From Phoronis ovalis (lineage: Eukaryota > Phoronida > Phoronidae): DNA of 12,710 nucleotides. The stretch is taken from contig JAOXYB010042993.1 in NCBI GenBank assembly GCA_028565635.1, positions 1 to 12,710 of the forward strand. Reading direction: 5' to 3'. Below are positions 6,512 to 12,710 of this stretch, one piece after another (within the stretch, counting starts at the first letter, position 1; each line of letters opens with the position of its first letter). The translations under genes were made by a program, and so were the position numbers. The notes beneath the pieces are model-generated. The model was not told the origin of the DNA. It was given only the letters and a program-made list of their open reading frames with translations, and did not search any database.

Positions 6512-9209
6512 CTGTGATAAAATAAAAATATAATGTATTCTGATACAAATCATCAATTTACAATTCCATGATTTAAAATGTCTGCTTAAATTAGTAAGAT
6601 TTATCTTTTGAACATTTCTTCACTTCAAACATTCTGCACTGTAAATTCTCCTTCAGTTTTAAATTTTTTTTTTTTTTGTATTTTAAAAATGATTTGTACA
6701 TATTTTGCACTTGTATTGCAACAAAAGGTGCTAACATCCTTGTGTGTCACAAAAAAATCTAAGATACATGTATTCCCAATAAGAGAAGGAATTTTAATTT
6801 TCTTTTATGGGTAACTGTAACTTAATTAGCACATGTTTCTCAATTCGTCAGAAGATTTCAGTGCAATCTGTGAATGATAGAATTAACTCCCCTAAATACT
6901 TTTTTCTGGACCAGTCCTTAGAGAAGCATTTCATAGTGCAAGAATTGAAGCTGTCTGTCAAAAACAGAGATATTATGCAGACTACATTTAAAAGTACATT
7001 GTCTAATGCATTTAAAACTGCCTAATATCATTCTTCAAAACTGAATATATACGAGAACTATTTATCAGTCCTTACCCTTGCTTTAAGTGAGCGGATCTTG
7101 CCCTTGGATTTTCCAAGTGGAATATCGATTGGGTCATCGTAACGTGCATCAACGTTCCTAAAGAAACTGCTAACTGATTCATCATACAAACCACTCTGCA
7201 AAAACATTTCAATATCTTTAACATCATGAACATGAACCCAATGAAGAAACTTTCATTGTTTTCCTGTAGTTGAATGTATTTTAATCAAAAGTGCAGAATA
7301 ACATATTTGAACCGCCAGAAGTCACTTTCACCGATTAAGTAAAGAAGATAGTGAGAAATGGCAAGGTACGTATATATTACATCTAGCAAGTCTAGCTACT
7401 GTATGCATGTATGTATATGAATGGTTAAATTTACATTTTCTCACCTTATTTTGATTAGCATGTTCTCGAAGTGCCAAATCCCAAAACCTGCATCCTATCT
7501 GGTTACCACACTGGCCAACTGAAAATGAACATGCATTGTGAAAAGATCAGAATTTCTCAGAAATTTCACACTTTCGCTATAAATATAATTATACACCATT
7601 ATATATAACAAGCTCCCTGCTGCATATCTCTCCAATAGCCTCAGAAAGATCTTAAGTTGAAATAGTATAAAATATTGTTTTTTCTCATTTTGGAATTAAC
7701 CGTATATCATCTATGATGTAATCAGTATCACTTATTGCAATGCTTTGATAAACATTGAGTAGCTTCTAATAATGCTTTCAGGATGTTGCTTTAGTCTTAT
7801 CTATATCATTACCATGTATGTACAAGTGATCACATATGTATTACCCAATCATGATATTCCTACTTTTTTCTGGGAGAGGAATATTAATTGGACAATATTT
7901 AAAAGATAATTGAGACATCATGTTTGCAAATATTTCAGAACTGCATTTTGGAGAATTCTGAAACAAAAATAGGTCAAAATGTGCAATTTCTGCTGTGATC
8001 AAAGATTTTGATCCAAAAGGATTGTGAATCAAGAATTTTCACATATGATGGTGCGTTCCTATGATGGTGAACAATGTTGATAAAAGAACATTTGAAGCTA
8101 TCATTGAAGAATGGTTTATGTCCAAATTTGATAAAAATTGCATTGAAGCCTATGGGAAATGTAATACTGTTTTGTTTTTGTTACTCACAATACAATATAT
8201 ATTGTTTTCAATTCAACACCTCTTTAATATCAGTTTTTGAAATGTATACCCCTTTCTTATACCAATAGTCATAGCATAGAAACGTGTTTGTAACACCATC
8301 GATCTATTGGATAATGTCGAAACATACGGTGAGAGAATGAAAGATGGAATCCGGCGACTTTCTTTATACAATTGTTTATACAAGAATCTTAGTAAACCTT
8401 TTTTACACCTGTAGTGGGTATAATTATGGATTCTTTCTCTGATACCAAAATAGACCTTTAAAAATCGTTTTTTCACAATAATGTTACAAACTTGCTCAAA
8501 ATTGGCAAAAAGTAGACCCTTTAGGTCAATTAAAGCATACCCAACTATATCCTACAGTGTATATGTGGCAACTAGTGCATGTTCACCCTGTGTCATCAAC
8601 TTATCACTTTTTTCTCCACTAAGACATTTAAAAACAAGTCAGTTAATAATATCTGATTTGTCAGCAAGTTGGTGGCAAAAAAATTATCAATTTTTAACTG
8701 AAACTATGACACACGACAATTTTTCAGAATATTGATCGAAAACTGGATTCTAAATATACGACATGTCGTTAATTAAGACAGAAATGTAAAGTATGAGCAT
8801 GTCATCTTATGCGCAATATTAAGTTGGGAAGTCTGAGCTCGCTTTGGGGTTTTACTTGTTTCATATTTAGTGTTTACAACTGTTACGTACACTTACAGTC
8901 AAGCCTCAAGGATATTTAATATTTCCTAGCAGTACTGAATGTTTAATTAGTTTCTCCTTTAACGAAGACATTTACAATTGGGTCCATTGCCCCCATTTCA
9001 GTATATGTAGACAAGAAAAGAAATGTGATTTCCAAATACTCTCTGCACACGAAAATAGTCTAAACAACCTTCTGGACTATTATTATAAAGCACCGCCTGG
9101 GAAATCCTTTATGGCTTTACTGATTAGAACTGGAATCCGCGGGAAAATAACATGTGAACATGAATTTGTCTTATATGTAATTACCTTGAACAACGATTGA
9201 TTGTGTCAT
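6396..9209 (-). CDS. TUBE1: Epsilon-tubulin, 5' part (coding exons 1-4; rest outside window)
   Basis: Epsilon-tubulin is a centriole/basal-body tubulin needed for stable triplet microtubules. Four exons on the minus strand, 9209-9185, 7518-7445, 7195-7076 and 6511-6396, join in frame (phases 1, 0, 0, 2) into about 111 residues from MTQSIVVQVGQCGNQIG to SGAGNN(W). Visible are the GQCGNQIG phosphate-binding loop, FWDLALREHA, SSFFRNVDAR, KGKIRSLKA and AVLIDMEEGVV; the second-last exon ends where the family reads SLKAR. These match vertebrate epsilon- rather than alpha-, beta-, gamma- or delta-tubulin. An in-frame TAA lies 15 bases before the ATG, fixing the start. The family is about 475 residues long; the remaining 360 or so, including the GGGTGSG loop, are not found down to base 1. 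Either intron 4 is over 6.4 kb or the gene is interrupted. It is divergent from DNAJC27. Confidence 0.92.
6512..7075 (-). other. TUBE1: TUBE1 intron 3
   Basis: AT-rich intron between exons 3 and 4, with a poly-T run (plus strand) at about 6664-6677. Two plus-strand open stretches of about 70 codons overlap here (6608-7025), but neither has a recognisable domain; I treat them as chance. Confidence 0.6.
7076..7195 (-). CDS. TUBE1: TUBE1 coding exon 3
   Basis: Encodes 40 residues: GLYDESVSSFFRNVDARYDD, then a short lineage-variable stretch (PIDIPLGKSKG) and KIRSLKAR. The variable part differs from vertebrates, as expected for a surface loop. The acceptor is TTTTTGCAG and the donor GTAAGG. Confidence 0.92.
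7445..7518 (-). CDS. TUBE1: TUBE1 coding exon 2
   Basis: Encodes (V)GQCGNQIGCRFWDLALREHANQNK: the GTP-phosphate loop and helix H1. The acceptor is ATTTTCAG and the donor GTGAGA. Confidence 0.92.
7519..9184 (-). other. TUBE1: TUBE1 intron 1
   Basis: A 1.67 kb intron after the tiny first exon. Most of it shows nothing. Bases 8213-8551 stay open on the minus strand (listed separately). No CRISPR, RNA gene or complete mobile element is visible. Confidence 0.6.
8213..8551 (-). other. Unidentified long open frame in TUBE1 intron 1
   Basis: One minus-strand frame is stop-free for 112 codons, well above what this AT-rich sequence usually allows, and the plus strand is open for 84 codons across 8481-8735. 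Translated minus strand includes FLKVYFGIRERIHNYTHYRC and a basic stretch KQLYKESRRIPSF. I recognise no family. There is an ATG-less upstream part, no clear promoter and no poly(A) signal, so this may be a fragment of an inserted element, an unannotated exon, or chance. Confidence 0.2.
9185..9209 (-). CDS. TUBE1: TUBE1 coding exon 1
   Basis: Encodes MTQSIVVQ plus the first base of the next Val codon, followed by a GTAATT donor. It is only 25 coding bases, and matches the conserved MTQSVVVQ start of epsilon-tubulins. The codon context ACCA|ATG has C at -3. Confidence 0.9.
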
Positions 9210-9351
9210 TGGTGTCGATAGTTAAGACGCTAAGATTAATTATTCCATTATATCATATTCGCCATTATGTGCTTCTGAACGGTAGATGTTCTCTATTTTT
9301 CTTCCAAAGGAAGCAACTTTCAAACTTTGGCGGCCATTGCAGTCAGGCAAA

Positions 9352-9370
9352 GCATGTTGGGTAATTTACT
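9352..9370 (-). promoter_or_regulatory. ZNF143/Staf-like site
   Basis: Read on the plus strand, GCATGTTGGGTAATTTACT closely follows the reverse complement of the ACTACAATTCCCAGCATGC motif (GCATG, TGGG and AATT kept, one base inserted). This factor is known for bidirectional promoters. The match is by eye only. Confidence 0.35.
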
Positions 9371-9377
9371 CTAGCAA

Positions 9378-9390
9378 CCAATCAAATTGG
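9378..9390. promoter_or_regulatory. Back-to-back CCAAT boxes (CCAAT-CAA-ATTGG)
   Basis: A 13-base near-perfect palindrome presents one CCAAT box in each orientation, centred about 175 bases from the TUBE1 start codon and 284 from the DNAJC27 start codon. It is a natural NF-Y-type site for driving transcription both ways. Simultaneous occupancy of both boxes is sterically unlikely at this spacing. Confidence 0.5.
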
Positions 9391-9667
9391 AGGATCATCG
9401 ATTACTGCATAACATTTCATACCGTCCTAAAGAAAACGAGCATTTATACAGTCTATAATCTTATCTGTTATTTGTACTTCTGAAAGAATTTATTTGGTTA
9501 ATTTAGCAAATACGACGAGTTGAGTAACCCGTTAGACAAAAGAAAGCCTATTATCGAAAATCAGAAGCGAATGGTTGTCCTGATGTGGAATTAAACACCG
9601 GCTACAACTTGTTCCAACAAACGACTGGTTTAAAAAACTATTTTTAAAAGATACTTTTAATAACAAG

Positions 9668-9739
9668 ATGGATAGAAGTAAAATAAAGAAAACCACGCGA
9701 ATCAAGGTTATTAGCATGGGAAATGCAGAAAGCGGAAAG
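9668..9739 (+). CDS. DNAJC27: DNAJC27 coding exon 1
   Basis: Encodes MDRSKIKKTTRIKVISMGNA and ESGK, ending in the P-loop just before its Ser/Thr. The N-terminus is basic and has no lipid-modification motif. The P-loop reads GNAESGKS once spliced, with Ser where vertebrate orthologues have Val. The donor is GTATGA. Confidence 0.92.
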
Positions 9740-11874
9740 GTATGAAATTATATAATGCTTTTATGCGCCCAAAGAGAAAGACTGTCCTGGACTGAGGTTT
9801 TCATCTGCAACCCATAAATTGAATATGTGGTTGGTGTTATATACCCAATTGGCTTACATCGCTGTAGTTCCCGGGGTTACTCGGTTATTTTTGGTGGGGG
9901 TGTGAGGCCCGGTTGAAAATTTTGGATTTGGATTGTATACTTCTTAGTACTTTTTTTGGATTGCTATATACCCACGCAGGCTTCGTACAGAAAATAATTA
10001 GGATTACTGTCAGCCGGGTGTCAGTTTGTATCCATATTAAATAGATTTTGGTTTGTATCAATAGATTTTGGTTTGTATCAATCAGTTTGAATAAAATTTG
10101 ATTGCTACTCAAATAATTTTAAATTTTGGGTTTGTTACCGAAAGCTCAAAATCAGTTTGAATTGAGTTGGGTAGCATGCCCATCTCCCATGCAGCTCCCC
10201 ATATTCAAAATTATATAACCATGAGTGCCTCTCCGACCATGCAGTCTACCATGGCTGGTTGGACTAACATGGCTAAGAAACAATGTGACCAAACAGAAAT
10301 CTATTTGAGTGAAACAAATTATTATCTACTTGTAATGTTCAAATATCCGTTTATAGAAAGTTATACCTGATTAATAATTGAAACATCTGAATTATTGTAG
10401 AGTTGCATCATCAAGAGATATTGTGAAAAGAGATTTGTCAACAAATATCTGGCAACTATTGGAATTGATTATGGTGTAACCAAGTAAGATTTATAGTTTC
10501 TTCTTTTGTGGTCATCCTTACATTTAATCACATATCACTTCTGTCAATGTATACAGTTCTGGCTACAATTAAGACTACAAAATGGCTTGACTGTGATGGA
10601 TGTTAAAAACTGTTGCAGTTTTCTAACAAAATTGTTTTCGTTAAGACTCACCTCATGCACTAGAACATTTAATAAACATCAAGAGAAAAATTGTTTAGTG
10701 GAAATATTTAAGCAACTTTTATGGCTGTGATGCAGGCAAGCCATAACAGGGTCACATAGCCAGATAGAACTGTTCTGTCATAATTTATGCTGGAATAAAC
10801 TCATAGAGAATATAATCCATCTGATGCAGTGACAATTTTGAATTCCAACATTCTAGATTGGAACCTATATAATCTGTTATCAAAAGTTATTGGCAGCTCT
10901 AGTGGGCAGTTTCCCAAAATCAATGTCAGAAAGTTTTATCTTCAGTTATTTTAGCCGGATTGTGTACAAGCTAACTAGGTTGTAATGACAGTACTGCTTC
11001 ATCAAAATAGACTGGAGGTGACAGCTTGATGAATCCACTTGCCTATTATCCATGATAATAAAAATGACATTCCTAAACTCTTTTAAAAAAACATGGCAAA
11101 ATTATTAAAATAATTTTTCATAATTATGTTGAGATAATCTGTCAAGGTATATTCTGAATGACCATTGGTTATATGCTCCTTGTAAATTATTTCGTGCTTA
11201 GTTGGCAATTAAGCATTTATACTTAGCAAGGCCCTAGTACCTAACAATTAATCTACATAAAATAAAATATAGAGTATGGAGTTAATGCTGGATATATAAC
11301 TATCGAAAACCATCATTAGGTTATTCAACATTGATTCATATTCTTTTACTTTCAGAGTGAGCATTAAAGATAAGGAAGTTAAAGTAAATATATTTGATAT
11401 GGCAGGTCATCCAATATTTTACGAGGTACACATAGATTTACACATAATATACTAACTGGGTTACATAGGATGTACGTAGTACATAATTTGAGTTTATATG
11501 GCTATATTTTAGAAAATTGAAACTTGTTTTTGATAACTGAATACTATAGTTATAGTTTTCTTTTGCTTGTTTCACACCATTTTCCCTTCTTTTTAAGCCA
11601 AAAAAAAACAATATTAGGTTACTTAGTAATGGGATCCAAAAAAGTGCCAAAACTAACTTCTATTTTTTTTAGATTAGAATGCTTAACCTGTGACATCATT
11701 CTTTTTTAGGTACGGAATGAATTCTACAAAGACACACAAGGAGCTATACTAGTCTATGATGTGACAGACAAAGCAAGTTTTGATGCTTTAGATGCCTGGT
11801 TGTCAGAGATGAGGAATGAGATTGGAAACATATCAGAGATGGACAATGTTGTTTTTGTTTTATGTGCAAATAAG
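9668..11874 (+). CDS. DNAJC27: RJL-family small GTPase with J domain (DNAJC27/RBJ), 5' part
   Basis: Four exons (9668-9739, 10401-10483, 11356-11425, 11710-11874; phases 0, 2, 0, 0) encode 130 residues. Motifs in order: RIKVISMGNAESGKS (G1/P-loop), YLATIGIDYGVTK (G2, switch I), VNIFDMAGHPIFYEVRNEFY (G3, switch II), GAILVYDVTDKASFDALDAW and VVFVLCANK, the start of G4 NKxD. DMAGHP, with His in place of the catalytic Gln of Ras, is diagnostic of RJL and implies low intrinsic GTP hydrolysis. Animal members end in a DnaJ J domain; that part, about 140 residues, lies beyond the window. In mouse the protein has been reported to hold MEK in the nucleus, and the family's distribution tracks the presence of flagella. 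The ATG is the first in-frame one after a TGA about 80 bases upstream. Confidence 0.95.
9873..10235 (+). repeat. Interspersed repeat, copy A
   Basis: Shares the same order of blocks with copy B: GGGGTTACTC..GTTATTT, TTTTGGATTTGGATTGTATACTT, TTTTTTGGATTGCTA, GTTTGTATCCATA, TAGATTTTGG, GTTTGTATCA, CAGTTTG.ATAAAAT, TTGCTACTCAAATA, GGGTTTG.TACCG, GAGTTGGGT/GGGTTGGGC, ATGAGTGCC. It has no long open frame and no terminal inverted repeats that I can see. It contains a 20-base tandem duplication absent from copy B. Family unknown; a non-autonomous element is likely. Confidence 0.7.
10041..10080 (+). repeat. Perfect 20-base tandem duplication within copy A
   Basis: ATAGATTTTGGTTTGTATCA occurs twice head to tail with no mismatch. 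Copy B has a single diverged version, so the duplication is specific to copy A and recent compared with the divergence of the two copies. Confidence 0.9.
10401..10483 (+). CDS. DNAJC27: DNAJC27 coding exon 2
   Basis: Encodes SCIIKRYCEKRFVNKYLATI then GIDYGVT: end of the P-loop, helix 1 and switch I with the conserved Thr. The acceptor is ATTGTAG and the donor GTAAGA. Confidence 0.93.
10484..11355 (+). other. DNAJC27: DNAJC27 intron 2
   Basis: AT-rich and non-coding. It holds a hairpin, ATGGCT-12 bases-AGCCAT, at 10721-10744. I see no exon, RNA gene or recognisable element. Confidence 0.55.
11356..11425 (+). CDS. DNAJC27: DNAJC27 coding exon 3
   Basis: Encodes (K)VSIKDKEVKVNIFDMAGHP then IFYE: strands 2 and 3 and the RJL-specific DMAGHP switch II motif. 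The acceptor is ACTTTCAG and the donor GTACAC. Confidence 0.93.
11710..11874 (+). CDS. DNAJC27: DNAJC27 coding exon 4 (last one in the window)
   Basis: Fifty-five codons from VRNEFYKDTQGAILVYDVTD to VVFVLCANK. The G4 motif NKxD is split by the following intron, after NK. The donor is GTATGA; the next exon (expected to start with Ile/Val-Asp) is not found before the window ends. Confidence 0.93.
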
Positions 11875-12710
11875 GTATGAGATGACATTATAGCATCTTC
11901 TTTAGTTTTCTGGATGAAATAATCCATTGCCAGTTACTGTCAAGTTTCTCCAGTTTTTTACACACAATTATACCATGTACAAACCATAGATTCTGAAATT
12001 ATACACTCTCATAACATCAATAAGAATCTATATGATTTGCCTAAAAGGTAATTAAATCACTGAATTTACTGGTTTTTCATAGTGAAGGTGATAACCCTCC
12101 ATGGGGTTACTCCAGTTATTTATTAGACAAGTGGGGATGTACATGCATCCCAGTTGAACATTTTGGATTTGGATTGTATACTTTTTGCTGGTTTCTTTTT
12201 TGGATTGCTACTGTAAAGAAATTCAAAATTTGGATTGCTACCCACTGCTTACAGCAAATAATGTGGATTAATTTTAGGTTTGTATCCATAAATAGATTTT
12301 GGAATTCGGTTTGTATCAGTCAGTTTGCATAAAATGGCGCTTGCTACTCAAATATTTTAAAATGTTGGAATGCTACTCTTATATTTCACAAACTTTGGAT
12401 TGCTTCCCTTATATTTCAAAAAAAAAATTGGATTGGGTTTGCTACCGCAGGCTAAAATTTTGGATTGGGTTGGGCGGCACACCCCCGTGTCCAAAAACCT
12501 ATGAGTGCCCTCCCCCCCTTATAACCCTCCCCTGGTGTTTACTTCAGGAACTGCAACGTGACATTTGTATAGGCAGAATTATATGGCTGTGCAGCAAGCC
12601 ATTTGCCTTTGGAGCTATATGGATGTAAACATTCCCTTATGAAAATGAAACAGTTGCTGTAATCTTGCCCCAATCTCGTGGTAAGCTTTTTGCAACTATT
12701 TTCACTGATC
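11875..12710 (+). other. DNAJC27: DNAJC27 intron 4 (continues beyond window)
   Basis: Contains copy B of the repeat. After it come a small hairpin (ATGGCT-8 bases-AGCCAT, 12583-12602) and, near 12638-12710, an open stretch reading ENETVAVILPQSRGKLFATI that I cannot assign. A 109-codon open frame over 12299-12628 lies mainly in the repeat and looks spurious. Confidence 0.5.
12101..12520 (+). repeat. Interspersed repeat, copy B, with possible 10-base target duplication
   Basis: Same orientation and block order as copy A. It consists largely of degenerate units around TTGGATTGCTAC: I count about six between 12195 and 12470. ATAACCCTCC stands immediately on both sides (12091-12100 and 12521-12530), which would make the element 420 bases long. 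The right-hand copy follows a C-rich run, so the match could instead be part of the element. Confidence 0.7.

Larger units (their letters stand above)
9210..9667. promoter_or_regulatory. Bidirectional promoter region between TUBE1 and DNAJC27
   Basis: The two start codons point away from each other with 458 bases between. No TATA box at a sensible position is seen for either gene, typical of paired housekeeping promoters. Contained motifs: TTTGGCGG (9326-9333, E2F-like), GCATGTTGGGTAATTTACT (9352-9370, ZNF143/Staf-like), a double CCAAT palindrome (9378-9390), and GCAAC/AGTAAC half-sites at about 9312, 9373 and 9523 that resemble RFX half-sites. No complete X-box is seen. Both 5' UTRs must lie in here. 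Confidence 0.75.
9740..10400 (+). other. DNAJC27: DNAJC27 intron 1
   Basis: Mostly occupied by copy A of the interspersed repeat (listed separately). The remainder next to exon 2 is AT-rich and featureless. Confidence 0.6.

Noticed and set aside
6807-7025. 72-codon plus-strand open frame between TUBE1 exons
   Set aside because: It sits in an intron of TUBE1 on the opposite strand, shows no domain, and is a length expected by chance in one of many such frames.
9511-9536. Full RFX X-box around GTTGAGTAAC
   Set aside because: Only one half-site (AGTAAC) fits; the other half does not match the consensus at any allowed spacing.
12299-12628. 109-codon plus-strand open frame
   Set aside because: It lies mostly inside interspersed repeat copy B, is built from the degenerate repeat unit, and has no recognisable domain.
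1-12710. CRISPR array, prophage, bacterial operon, tRNA or rRNA genes
   Set aside because: No regularly spaced direct repeats, Shine-Dalgarno-led operons or recognisable RNA genes are present; the spliced genes show the DNA is from an animal nucleus.

Overview
The window is animal nuclear DNA. It is strongly AT-rich, has short exons with GT..AG introns, and carries a TATA/initiator core promoter and an AATAAA poly(A) signal. Animal orthologues of epsilon-tubulin and of the small GTPase RJL/DNAJC27 are recognisable from the translated exons. The general look (AT-rich introns, a decayed Toll-like/leucine-rich-repeat fragment, a lone secreted cadherin domain, an unfamiliar interspersed repeat) suggests an invertebrate, possibly a lophotrochozoan such as a bivalve mollusc. 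That taxonomic guess is weak. The 18 or so short open frames in the window are nearly all chance; the real genes are split into exons mostly under 170 bases.

Layout. Bases 1-1390 are non-coding. Bases 1419-3855 (+ strand) hold one complete four-exon gene for a 120-residue secreted protein: a signal peptide plus one cadherin repeat, with TATA box, initiator and poly(A) signal in place. Bases about 4045-5460 (+) are a decayed leucine-rich-repeat gene with stops and frameshifts. A possible decayed TIR-like piece lies on the opposite strand at 5840-6265 (speculative). Bases 6396-9209 (- strand) carry the first four coding exons of epsilon-tubulin (TUBE1). The remainder is not in the window, so either intron 4 exceeds 6.4 kb and contains the cadherin gene and the LRR relic, or the gene is broken. 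Bases 9210-9667 are a 458-base head-to-head promoter region. Bases 9668-11874 (+) carry the first four coding exons of DNAJC27/RJL (G1 to the start of the G4 box); the 3' exons lie beyond the window. Introns of DNAJC27 hold two copies of one interspersed repeat built from a 'TTGGATTGCTAC' subunit.

How the genes fit together. Epsilon-tubulin is a centriole/basal-body protein, and the RJL family has been proposed from its phylogenetic distribution to be tied to the flagellar apparatus. Their divergent arrangement with a short shared promoter region suggests joint expression in ciliated or dividing cells. This is an inference from layout plus family knowledge. The solo-cadherin gene has its own sharply defined promoter and shows no sequence link to this pair.
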